From Flammula alnicola (lineage: Eukaryota; Basidiomycota; Agaricomycetes; Agaricales; Strophariaceae), in assembly GCA_015499995.1 (NCBI GenBank), contig JADNRV010000685.1:1-17679 (forward strand): 17,679 nt of DNA, read 5' to 3'. The position numbers were made by a program, and so were the translations under genes. The first letter of the stretch is position 1. Each line of letters begins with the position of its first letter. Below are positions 7,774 through 17,480 of the stretch, piece by piece. A model generated the notes under the pieces. It was not told where the DNA came from. It searched no databases and saw nothing but the letters and a program-made list of their open reading frames with translations.

Positions 7774-9005
7774 ATGTTCAAGTCTTTCAAAGGTAAAGAA
7801 CCTAAATCGTCGCACAATATATGTACTATTGTTGAACTCGACATATTACAGCGCTTTTGGGCTTCCTCGTCGCTGTCAACATCGCCAGTTTTGCCGCTGC
7901 ACTCGACTTCACTGGGGCGCAGTGGATTTGGATCCCAGGTCGTGCTGCAGATGGCATTACCTACCCTCCCGGCAACGCGATTTTCCGTAGGGATTATTAT
8001 CCCAAGGCTGGCAAAACACCTCTCTCTGCCAACATTCTCATCACCACCGACAACGCGTACACCTTGTATGTCAACGGCTACAAGGTCGGCACAGGAATAG
8101 ACTTCACAAAGGCACAGCGATACTGCGTCCCTCTTGAGCCTGACTGCAACGTGTTCGCCGTGGAGGGCCAGAACTATCAGGTTACCGGCAGCAATGTCGG
8201 CAATGCCGCTGGAGTTCTTAGCGCAATCGAAATCCGATATACAGACGGCTTCACCGAGACCATCGTCACAGATGGAGAGTGGCACGGTGTCTCTGGTGTA
8301 CCGGCCGGCTTCGAGCAGGTGGCTTTCGACGATAGTGCATGGCCCGCCGCGTTCGTCGAGGGACCATATCCGACTACCGCCCCCTGGAACGCGCCTCAGA
8401 ATGCGATTACCATCCCGCCTGCTACACAGAACCCCGGTCCTGATCTCAAGTCCGCCAGTTGGATTTGGACCAATGAGGTTAACAGTGCTGGAAGCGCACC
8501 GATTGGAGCTCGTGCCTTCCGCAAAACCGTTACTCTCCCCGCCGGCCAACTCGTAGACACCGTGACCATGGACATCGTAGCCGACAACGCGTATACCCTC
8601 TACATCAACGGGCTCCTCGTCGGGTCCGGTCAAGATTTCCAGACCGCACAACGCTACCAAGTCAACTTCCCTCCCACTTCCACCGTCACCATCGCCGTCT
8701 ACGCTGCGAACGTCCCTCCAGGTGGGCCTGCCGGACTTCTCGCTGCAGCAGAGTTTGAGGGCTGTGTATGCGGTTGCGGCGAGAACACCTTCATCACCAC
8801 CGATTCGAGCTGGAAGTACAGCACTGGAACTCCCGCTGGGTTCGAAAACCCTGGCTTCAACGATTCCGCTTGGCCCGCCGCTATCGTCGAAGGTCCATAT
8901 GGACGAGCGCCGTGGGGACAGGTTACCATTCCCACAAGCAACTCTCCCCAGAACGCTGGGATCTCGGGCGCTCCAGCTGCCCCTCCTGCTAGTGTTGTCG
9001 CTTGA
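7774..9005 (+). CDS. Secreted protein with two tandem rhamnosidase-N/CBM67-like modules
   Basis: Exons 7774-7792 and 7852-9005 with a 59 bp GT-AG intron give 390 residues. The spliced start MFKSFKALLGFLVAV makes a classic signal peptide with cleavage probably after SFAAA. Two repeats of about 170 residues follow. Repeat 1 runs from AQWIW to FDDSAWPAAFVEGPY and repeat 2 from ASWIW to FNDSAWPAAIVEGPY. Each contains the line DNAYTLYVNGYKVG or DNAYTLYINGLLVG. This W-x-W, TxDN/ADN-AYTLYxNG pattern is that of the galactose-binding-like fold found N-terminal in alpha-L-rhamnosidases (CBM67-like). No glycosidase catalytic domain is present, so it is probably a sugar-binding protein acting outside the cell. 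Cysteines occur in YCVPLEPDC and CVCGCG. The tail is Ala/Pro/Ser-rich. Family naming is by pattern memory, not a search. Confidence 0.82.
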
Positions 9006-10377
9006 ACAGAGAAATGAGCCAGATACTCCTAAGCAGAACGTTTTTATGCAGAAACTTATTCCGATTCCTCGCCTTTATTTCTTTCCAAGTAGAAACTGAG
9101 TTAGCTATTCAAATAGGCATTTTCAAATGTGCAGTTGTTCGATTTACCTGGTCAAGTTCTAATATAGAACATATTTCTCTTCAAATAGTGCGCCCATGCG
9201 CGAATGGTCGCCTTCTAAATAGGGAAGCGACGAACGTTCGAACGTGGCAGATAGTTAACCTATGAGAATGTAAGCGCTCGTTAGCTTGCAATAGTTCAAC
9301 GCACTAATACCCTTATTCGAGTCATCCCAAGAAGTTCTTGACCCTAGTTCGTTTGAGTAGTTCATGAAGCCATGTAGGAGTCATTAATAGCTTGATAGAG
9401 AGACGAAATCGGGCGTTTTGGTAGCGTATATGTGCTGGTTCCGTTATTGAAAAATTTTCCCGTCCCTTTGCAAAGCGTCAAGGATGAAACAGCAGACGCT
9501 GGGGGGTAAATCTGCCCCTAGGAATGCGGAATATTGTGGTTGCTTGGGTTGGCTAGGTCAAGATTCCTTGATTCTTGGTCGTTCCGGGAGTTGCTTGGAT
9601 GACATGCTAAATAGGACAGACGAAGGAAGATGAGAGGTGCGCCGCCGTCACTGAACGCGAAACTCATAGCTAGTGCAATTCGGCAAAGCGAATATCAAGC
9701 AACCTTGAGGTTCGAATTAGGCTTGCCTGGTTGACGTTGAACGTTGAACGTTGAACTTCTATGAAGTGGGTTCTTCAACTGACATAAAACTAGAAGTTTA
9801 AAAAGGGTCCTTCTGCACAGTCAGATTCTAATATTGAATACGGTGAAGGATGGCATCCCACAAATGTTGTGTGGACTATGCAGCAATATCCAAAGGCCGC
9901 CAAGACAGAAATAAGAATTGTTGTTAGCCTGTGGTGATGCCCCTCCCTATCTAGCCAAAAGTCGTCTCCAAAATATCGAGGACTAAAGTTGTCATTGGCA
10001 TGCCGAACTCACAGGCTAAAATCCTCTCCATGGGTGCTAGTATTCAATGAGTTGCTCGACCATCTATCTGTATAGGCATGTTGAACGCTATCGCATTCAA
10101 TGATAGTGTGGAAAGGAGTCACTCACTGTGTCATAAATTGGCAAAAACGCAACGAACGCTTTGCAGATCTTCAAGACCTGAATAGTTCGCGCGAAGAACG
10201 AAGATTTTTGGTCTGAAATAAAGGTAGGTGTGCTCCCTGGAGAGTTCAATAACTTGTGATAGTTGTTGCTGCTGAGAACTTGAAAGGACTGCAGCCCACG
10301 CGCGGCGTGTCCAAAACAGGTTCCACGTAGCAAACAAACTCTGCTCACGACCTCCATTCACGACGACCTCCTCTAAA
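9006..10377. other. Intergenic, about 1.37 kb, no supported gene
   Basis: Holds the 3' flank of the CBM67-like gene and the promoter of the p24 gene. Open frames such as 9002-9265 and two overlapping minus frames between 10097 and 10388 show no protein pattern, and the latter antisense the p24 start. The only structure I see is the heptamer repeat at 9735-9755 and a small palindrome, CGAACGTTCG, near 9231. Confidence 0.55.
9735..9755 (+). repeat. Three tandem copies of CGTTGAA
   Basis: A perfect 7 bp unit occurs three times head to tail, preceded by a partial GTTGA and followed by C. It lies about 620 bp upstream of the p24 ATG. It may be replication slippage or a binding site cluster; nothing else supports a role. 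Confidence 0.6.
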
Positions 10378-11235
10378 ATGGCCTTCACATTGCGGCCTTT
10401 CTCCCTCTCCCCGTTTCCTCTTCTCCTCCTTCTGCTTTCTTTTCTTCACTCGGTCTCGGCCATCAAGTTCACCCTGCCAGCCTACCGTTATCCTCCACAG
10501 AAATGTATATGGAACACAGCACATGCCAACGCTCTTGTCATTGTCACAGCGAATGTCGGCCCAGGTGCCAACCAGCGCGTAGACATCGAAATTGTGGACT
10601 CAGGCCCTAATCGAAACATTTATCTGAGCAAGAGGGGGATCAAAGCCGAGACGAGGTTGGCCATTACGACGCATGCCGAGGGTGAGGTGGGTGTATGCCT
10701 AAGGAACTACGTCGAAGGAAGTACGTAAATCGGTATTCCAATCCTCTCTCGACAAGTCTGACTCCATCTTAGATCACCCTGTTGGAAGCGACGAGCAAAG
10801 CAAATTGAGCCGTGTCATCGACTTGGACATAGACATCGGGGCGGACGCCGTTGATTACAAGTGCGCATCCATCTTCTAAATATCATTCTTGCTTTAGACA
10901 CTGATTCTATCCCAATTCAGCGCTATAGCTAACCAGGAATCTCTTTCAGGACTGGAAACTGAGATGCGGAAACTAGAAGGACTTGTGAAAGAAGTTGTGG
11001 ACGAGATGAACTACCTCAAGAAGCGAGAGGAGAGATTTACAAGCACCAACTGTACGCTCTCTAACTACATTCCCTGCTTGGGGCTCGAGTTCTAAACTCT
11101 TTTGATTTCTACAGTCTCCACAAACCGTCGTGTGCAGAACTTTGCTTGGTTCACGATTCTTTCGCTGGCAGGTCTGGGGTATGGCAGATCTTTCATCTCC
11201 GGGCTTTCTTCAAGAGAAAGTACCTTATCGATTGA
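10378..11235 (+). CDS. ERV25: p24-family ER-Golgi cargo receptor, ERV25 (p24-delta) type, one frame break
   Basis: Exons: 10378-10720, 10773-10860, 10921-11051 and 11115-11235, with GT-AG introns of 52, 60 and 63 bp, for about 227 residues. Residues 1-28 are a signal peptide ending SVSA. The GOLD domain follows, with its two conserved cysteines in QKCIWN and VGVCLRN. Next is a coiled-coil stretch with the delta-type pattern YLKKREERF and STNRRVQNF, and a membrane span starting FAWFTILSLAGLG. A short cytosolic tail FFKRKYLID carries the FF and dibasic signals for COPII/COPI sorting. Such proteins form p24 complexes that select cargo in vesicles between ER and Golgi. The frame breaks in the membrane span at the GGGG run 11176-11179: one base is missing, after which VWQIFHLRAFFKRKYLID and a stop follow in the next frame. 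Confidence 0.93.
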
Positions 11236-12046
11236 CGAGTCTCCTACGCGGCACTTCCACGGAATATTCCGCCAGAGGAAGTAGGAGAACGTTCACCAGC
11301 ACATACAGTCATCACTGCGCTAAGTTTTGGATGCATGTTTTGTAATACACATACTCACCTGGTATAATGGTCATCACTCGCCACGGTCTATGAATATCGA
11401 TATTTATTTTATATCTCTCAAAAGAAGACTGTCTTTTAAAACTTGGGTGAAAGAAGAAACAGAAATTGGATCGGGTTGATCATGAGAATGTTGCTGACCG
11501 CCTAATTCTAACCTTCCCCTTCTTTGCAAAAGGTCATGCCGACCAATTACAAAATTCTCTGGAGCCACAGCGCAAAAGGACTTACCGGAAATGGTGCGCG
11601 GTTTATTTCTTGGCCCGAATGTTATATTTATACCTACCTTGAAATTTAGGTGTCGATAGGTCTTGACATCTTGAGTTCAAGGGAAACCCAAGTAATCGTT
11701 GCGTCTTCACTCCATTATATTCGAATCCAATGTACTATCATTTCCTCACGTTCAATTATACATTCACAGAATGCCGGAATATAATTGACTGGACCAGTGG
11801 CGTCGACCAACACTTTGCGTGGGTGCCACACCAGTCGGTAGCAATTGAACGATGAGCGGGCCATATTCTGACGATTGTTGCGCGGGTTGAACAATGTTAC
11901 TAACCTAGTGGCCCAGAAGTTTATTGATTTGTTAAAAGCGCAAGGTATTCCAATGTTGATTTTCAACTTCTTCCTTCCTCCCATCCATCTTCCAAAGCCC
12001 TTGTGCCTTCTTGTCTCTAGACGCTCTCCGGACATCATTTTAAATC
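11236..12046. other. Intergenic, about 810 bp, promoter region of F-box gene 1
   Basis: No supported gene. A minus-strand frame at 11715-12038 has no recognisable pattern and lies antisense to the F-box promoter. A pyrimidine-rich stretch (about 11967-11993) lies 50-80 bp before the F-box ATG, and TTATATTTATA occurs near 11620. Confidence 0.5.
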
Positions 12047-13968
12047 ATGCCTTCCAACGACAACTCTACCAAGGAAGTCCCAGAGGGTATGTTATATCAT
12101 TCAGGCTCTTATTAAAAAATTAACTGACGGTTTCATTTTTCTCCCGTCTAGCTCTTGTCAAGCCATCCATCCTTGACCTTCCTACAGAAATTATCATTCT
12201 GATAATCCTTTTGGCCAGCAAGCAGGATTTCCATGCCCCTCATAACCCCAGACAGACAATCCTATGCATTTCTCAACTCTGCCGAGACTTGCGTGACATA
12301 ACTCTGGACCTCCCCGCTGCATGGGCTCAGAGCATGGATCTTGGCGGTCATTCGAAGTTACTCACCAAAGTAATCATCCCGCGTTGCCGTAATGTCCACT
12401 TCGACACCCTCGTCCTCCCTCCCGTCACGACAAATTTGCTGAAGAGCGACAGTATGAAGAAAATAGCCCGCGAACGCAGCGCCGTCCCCACGATTGATAT
12501 ACTCGACGAAGAACGTGTCCCCTGTTCTGAATTCAATCGGAAATTATGCAGGATTCTCCCTTCTCTCATAGGCCAGACGCGAAACATTGTTCTGCGGGTC
12601 AATCCTCGCGACTGGAAAGATATCGGAAACTTCTTCCGACAGACACTGTCATCTCTTGAGGGTTTGACCGTTATGAGAGGCCAAGGCGGCGATGAAGTCG
12701 AGCCTCGCGACGAGGACCAGTGCACGTCGGTCACAATCAACCAGTTCCTATCCGACGTTTCTTCTCCGTGGAATTTACGGTCTTTGAATCTTCGAAAGTG
12801 TTACTTCGACCTCGAATCGACAGCTTTCAGCAGGCTTGAAGAATTGATACTGTTCGACCTTCCAGTCTGCGTCGCAATCTGCCCGAGTGCTATGCTTCAC
12901 ATCCTTCAAAACATGCCACACCTGAAACGCTTGGAGCTGGATAAAGTCACCTTTACGAGGCCTATCTAGAAGAAGGCGACGAAGAGGTCTTCTGGTACGG
13001 TATCGAGGATGGGCCCGTGGTGAAGCTGCCGAAACTGCAGAAGTTCATATTCGACGGCCCCGTCACGCATTGTGCCAGCCTCATTTCAAAACTTCAGATT
13101 CCTCCAACCTGCATTATAAATTTTACATGCACATCAATCACTTCGATCCCTTCGCCGACGACCCATGCAGGCAGATTGTTGCGTATTTCTCGTCAAGGAA
13201 AGCTGGGTGCAAAGCTATCACACTCGGCAAATCGATCACTGTCGAAATTACGGACGGTGGACTGGTTTTCGGGACGACGCAGCCAACCCTCGAGTCTAGG
13301 CGGACATTCTTATGGAACGACAAAAGGACACCGAGGCGCCAACATCATATTTCTGCCTTTGTCTGCTTTGGGACGAAGAACTTACTCATATCGACCCTTT
13401 GGAACTTCTCGGATTCGTTGCCGATTCGTTTCATGATTCTTTCGCTGAAGTCACCGACCTCCGTTTGAACTATGACCTTCCTCAACCCACCGACTGGGCA
13501 TTGCATCGGATGGATTTGATGAAGTTCCTGTATCCGTTCAAACAACTCCAACATGTGGACGTCGCCAACAACTCGACCTTCGGATTCCTTCTTCCGTATC
13601 TCCACCATCCCATCTGCACTCATCGGGACCTGCCCAGTTGGTACCAGCCTAGTCCCAAAGCCTCCTGGTCGCTGGATCCACTGAGCTCATTGCGGTCCTT
13701 TTATTTCCTCGATGTCGACTTCATGACTCTTTTTTTTTCTGGTCCATCTACCCAGACCGTCCACAGTCTCCTGATACGTTACATGAAGTCGCGCTGTTCT
13801 CGATACGGCAAAACATCGGGCATGACTGGCCGCGGGTTGATTCGCAAGATAAACAGGATATATCTCCATAACTGCACAGGACTATCTAACCTTGCCTGGG
13901 GGCAGCTGGGGTTTTATGGAGCTTCCGTCGAGACACTGGATCCTGCTGGGTCTTCTACAGGGAACTGA
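12047..13968 (+). CDS. F-box/LRR-type protein 1 (three frame breaks)
   Basis: Exon 1 is 12047-12086 and exon 2 is 12152-13968, with a 65 bp GT-AG intron. If read through the breaks the product is about 619 residues. Residues about 20-70 (ILDLPTEIIILIILLASKQD, then ISQLCRDLRDITLDLPAAW) form an F-box. The rest has the leucine-rich, irregular repeat layout of Agaricomycete F-box proteins, for example NLRSLNLRKC, MLHILQNMPHLKRLELDKV and LPKLQKFIFDGPV. F-box proteins join substrates to SCF ubiquitin ligases through Skp1; the target is unknown. The frame shifts by one missing base at about 12952-12956, again near 13121-13124 and again within 13350-13372. Each lies at a T run and each continues into a convincing frame. 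It faces the second F-box gene tail to tail. It could be a decaying gene, but repeated T-run losses also suggest sequence error. Confidence 0.8.
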
Positions 13969-14187
13969 AAGTAACTCCCTATCTCGTGATATGCATGATG
14001 AAGTCGCAATATTTTAAGATCGAGGGCTAGGTCATTGCATATGTGCAGTACTTCATTCGAAATACTGTCGGGTTCCGTGTATGTTTATAAGTATATGGCA
14101 CACAAGAGCCCCTAATTACGAGGACAAAGCATAAATTACAAAACGAATATGACCTCCAGACGACAACCACATGTTGTATAATACTAC

Positions 14188-15897
14188 TCAATCTGATAGG
14201 CCTTGGACTGTGTAATCTGAATCTTCTCCATCTTCATCATCAGAATTCCCATAGAGATCTTCGCCATCCACTTTGACCATGGTTCCGAATCGCCCATAAA
14301 TGTTCTGGTCAAACTCTCCGACGCATTTGACGAAATTAAGCTGAAGGACAGGCCTTTCGAGCTTGTCCCGGAAGCTCAGAATCTTGAGCAGCTTCCTCCA
14401 ATGTAAACGCTGTCGGACAGTGAAGTTTACGTGCATGAAGATCAGGTCTCCGAGTAAGGGCAGTAGAACGCCTCTCATGCTTGATCTTGAAGTGTTGGAA
14501 ATGATGGCGTCCGCATTTTGAGGTCGGAGGAGTGGTGCGTACAGAGTAAAGGTATCGTGACTATGAAATTCAACGGCTTGGACTTGATTCATCTTGCGTA
14601 GCCATCTTGATAATAGTGGCTGGATCGTAAATGGTACGTCGGCGTCGGCGAGCAAGCTAAGGGTGTCTGGCGCGCATTTACAATTCTGGAATGCCGATGC
14701 GACCTCTGGAAACAGGGTGAAAAGGGTCTCAACATCGCTCGGCCCGCTCTTTTGCCACGAAACCCCTAGTCCGATGAACGGGTGATTTTCATCCGATGGT
14801 GCTTCTCCTTCTTCCGGCCCCTGGACAGTGAACTGGATGTGCGTCGTACCCATGTCAAGTGATTGCCGGCCTGTCAACATCTCGCAACTCCAGTTGGACA
14901 GGATCTTCTTCATCCGAGAAAGGATATCCCGCAGGTCTCGGCCATCATGCGCATTACGACAGCGTAGCATGAGTGAACAAGTTTCTCTCAAGGTGAGATT
15001 CCTGAAAATATCTGCGCAGGCCGAAATCGGCGCTGATATCACAAGCTCCTTCAGATGTGGCATGTGTACTTGGGGATCTGGTAGGGAAAAGGGGGCGTGG
15101 AAGTCCGAGGGCGAAATAACATTATCTGGGGCCCGACTGATATATAACTTCTCCAGTTGCCTCATGTTTCGTAGAACGTCGAGAAGATGGGATACGGGGA
15201 CGAACTGCATCTTGTCGACCACAAGAACGCTAAGGCCATAGTACAATTTCTGGTTGAGGTCGATTGGGCAATTGTGGACCTCTAAGTGATGGAGATTGGG
15301 AGCGTAGCCGCAGAAAATATTTGTCGGCTCAGTTAACCGGAAGAGGCGTTTCCTGCGGTCGAGTCCCAAACTAACGGAAAGAGAAAACCTCTCTAGAAGG
15401 GGCGCTTGCGCTTGTCGCAATTTTGTTCTATGTCAAGCCATCCGTCTTGAGTACGAACTGCAAAGTCAAGATTGCGTATCCGTGGGAGGTGCTTCAACGC
15501 CATGCGCAAGGCAACATGATGAGCGTCAGGCGGAATGAGTGCGTCTAATGGAAGGGGATTGGATCGCTCCAGAACGATGCTAAGCCACTCGGGTCTCGAG
15601 TACCAGGAGAGGACCGGCCCGAGCCATATTGCTTGGTGTTCTAGCGCGGCTGGCAAGCCACTGTCGATTTACTTGTGCGGTAAGTCGCGCTGTTCTTGCG
15701 CGGCTAACGGAGGAGTTGTTCGCGCAGAAGTTAACATCTGCGGAAGCGAGGAAGAGGATGCGGCCGAGAAGTCGAGAGCTCAGTCTCGAGATTGGCGGCT
15801 GTACTGATAGAAGGTGGCCTGTGTATTGCTCTTGACTCAAGAGCGGCTGCGGCCTGGCCGGTGAGATTGTGAGGGTGTGGAATAGCTGTGGATCCAT
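14188..15897 (-). CDS. F-box/LRR-type protein 2 (two frame breaks)
   Basis: Read from the ATG at 15897 to the stop at 14188 this gives about 569 residues if two frame breaks are bridged. The F-box lies at roughly residues 35-90 (ISRLSSRLLGRILFLASAD, then AQVNRQW and ALEHQAIW), followed by WLSIVLERSNPLPLD, a phrase common in these proteins. The rest carries irregular leucine-rich segments such as APNLHHLEVHNCPIDLN and LLDVLRNMRQLEKLYIS. The C-terminus is acidic (NSDDEDGEDSDY). Break 1, near 15668, needs one base fewer (or two more) between RQW and LPAALEH. Break 2, at 15421-15424 (AAAA on this strand), needs one base more. The last 410 codons are uninterrupted. A well-formed GT-AG intron (16013-15943) upstream suggests a spliced 5' UTR. 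The layout matches F-box protein 1, so the two are probably members of the same expanded family. Confidence 0.8.
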
Positions 15898-15942
15898 TGC
15901 CACCAAATGCTTCAGGATATATCTGCAGCGATAGTGTACGTT

Positions 15943-16013
15943 CTAAGATTGGGGATAGATAGATGTCGTTAATCAAAGGGATACGACGACGTGGGTCCAA
16001 GCGGGGTACTCAC
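15943..16013 (-). other. Candidate 5' UTR intron of F-box gene 2
   Basis: The minus strand shows GTGAGT at 16013-16008, a TTAAC branch-like sequence, and an acceptor CTTAG ending at 15943, giving 71 bp. No ATG-initiated frame in the upstream sequence joins cleanly to the F-box frame, so I read it as an untranslated leader intron. An alternative is a coding first exon obscured by another frame error. Confidence 0.4.
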
Positions 16014-16471
16014 CCGACGAGCCGGAGATTTTGTTCCAGAATTGTGGACGGGGATTGAGGATTCAGCGGTTTAAGTAGGTAGTGGTAGGTGGCAGAGCAT
16101 GCTCTGGGGAAGCAAATGGACTTCGAAAAGGGTACAGTTGCATGACTCCGAATGAGTGATTGGACCTGGTTTGTTGTGCGATATCCTTACGAATGCCGAG
16201 CCGCGACATGATTCCTTTCTCGGAGACCTTGTGCTTAACCGAGCTAATTACTTGTTGGGAGAACTGTCGAAGAAGCAACCCTGGAAAACAGCGCCAACTG
16301 TCAGAGCGTGTCAAAATCGGGCCTCTAGAGGAAAACATATCCTGAGGATGCACTGCATCAGAGATGATTAGAAGTTAAGAGGCGCTCGTCTGACGTCAAG
16401 TCAGAGAAGACAATTAGATGGTTTATCTGCTCCTTGCAGGTATCCTGAACAGACTTGATCTGAATCATTTG
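16014..16471. other. Upstream region of F-box gene 2
   Basis: Holds the presumed promoter and leader of the F-box gene on the minus strand. A minus frame at 16063-16353 has an ATG but no recognisable pattern and does not join in frame to the F-box exon. Nothing else is recognised. Confidence 0.45.
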
Positions 16472-16705
16472 ACAGCTAAAAATGTTGATAGACCCACTTT
16501 GTAAATGCAGCGCTCAGCTGCTTTGTTTTAGTTTTGGGAGCATGTACAAATAAAAGCCAACCTATGCAGTTTGGAACGGATCCCTTGGCGAGAGCACACA
16601 GTCAACCAACCAAATCAGATAAATTTTGTTTGTACGTGCTCCACAAGTAAGTAAACAAAGCGGTTGAAGCGCTGTATTTGCGAAGTGGGTCTATCTTTTA
16701 GCTGT
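16472..16705. mobile_element. MITE-like element, 234 bp with ~83 bp terminal inverted repeats
   Basis: The left end, ACAGCTAAAA at 16472, pairs with the right end at 16705. The arms continue through GATAGACCCACTT, AGCGCT, GCTTTGTTTA and GGAGCAYGTACAAA to about 16556 on the left and 16623 on the right. The left arm has a small extra segment (ATGTT) after the terminus. The loop of about 66 bp has no coding capacity. Target duplications are not clear: left flank CATTTG, right flank TATGCG. Size and structure fit a miniature inverted-repeat element. It is unrelated in sequence to the large palindrome. Confidence 0.8.
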
Positions 16706-17110
16706 TATGCGTGTTCTAGACAATAAAGACTTCTCTAAACCGGTAGTGCCAAGAATAAGCTAGTACTTGTAAAGCGAGCTCAATTGGATTTTTACTGGGG
16801 AACCGGATCCCGGCGGTTATGTTAGGTAATGTTTAGATTTAATCTGCAGGACGCCCGATCTGCAGAACCCGTACGCACCGTCCCGCCGCGAAGCGGAGCA
16901 AAGTTAATCATTGCCTTAAAGAGGACAATTGTCTTCATCCTTAATAGAAAACAGTAGCCGTGTCTGCAGCGTGTCTGTGGAATCTGGATAGCATTTTCAA
17001 AACGCAGGCTGCGACGGGGTATCAGTAATAAGATAGGCCAAACCAAAATTGTCGATACTGACCTTATCATTAAATCACTGGATTAATGGAATTAATGAGC
17101 GCCCCGACGG
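16706..17110. other. Intergenic, no supported gene
   Basis: A 405 bp stretch right of the MITE-like element. The only longer open frame (16822-17070, minus) has no pattern and no splice support. Confidence 0.5.
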
Positions 17111-17480
17111 ATGAATCAAGATTCAATATTCAAGCTTCAAGAGCCGTCTGAGCTCGGTGGGTCCACGATAGAATATGATTCATTATTGCGTCTCAAAAGG
17201 TAAATCATCTCTAGTGAATCAACATCACCATCCTCGGCGACTGCTAATGTTGACTAAGTATTCCGAGGGATGGAAACCTATATATATAACGAGTCAGACG
17301 CTTTTATGCTCCAACCTGGCGCGCGCTGATATGGTCGTTATCGATGAGATCAAGAGAGTTCGGGAACATACGGTGCATATAGACTCGGAGGATGGTTTTT
17401 GCCATGAGACAGTTGAAGTTTTGAAAGAATTCAGTCCATCTTTAGAGACGCTCCTATTACTGTCAAGTGCTGTGACTTGA
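17111..17480 (+). CDS. Possible partial or broken gene at the right edge, unknown function
   Basis: An ATG at 17111 opens a 29-codon frame (MNQDSIFKLQEPSELGG and on) to a GTAAAT donor at 17200. An acceptor AG at 17257-17258, with a CTAAT branch-like site before it, would end a 59 bp intron. After the splice the direct frame stops soon, at TATATATAA. The neighbouring frame, one base off, stays open to 17480 and reads like protein: ADMVVIDEIKRV, then DGFCHETVEVLKEFSPSLET and LLLLSS. The latter phrase resembles a leucine-rich segment, so a third F-box-family member is possible. A one-base loss like those elsewhere in the window would join the parts. This is weak: no diagnostic motif is seen. Confidence 0.25.

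Noticed and set aside
7761..8660. 299-codon minus-strand open frame
   Set aside because: It is antisense to the CBM67-like gene, whose plus frame has a signal peptide, splice site and internal repeats; codon bias of that gene explains the shadow.
9660..9735. tRNA-like segment with GGTTCGAATTA and TAGCTAGTGCA
   Set aside because: The order resembles A and B boxes, but neither the T stem nor the acceptor stem pairs.
10097..10388. Two minus-strand open frames overlapping the p24 start
   Set aside because: They are antisense to the signal peptide exon and promoter, overlap each other and show no recognisable motif.
11715..12038. 107-codon minus frame upstream of F-box gene 1
   Set aside because: Lies in the pyrimidine-rich promoter stretch, with no motif and no splice support.
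12348..12740. 130-codon minus-strand frame inside F-box gene 1
   Set aside because: Shadow of the F-box coding sequence, with no motif.
14828..15241. 137-codon plus-strand frame inside F-box gene 2
   Set aside because: Shadow frame opposite the 410-codon uninterrupted part of the F-box gene.
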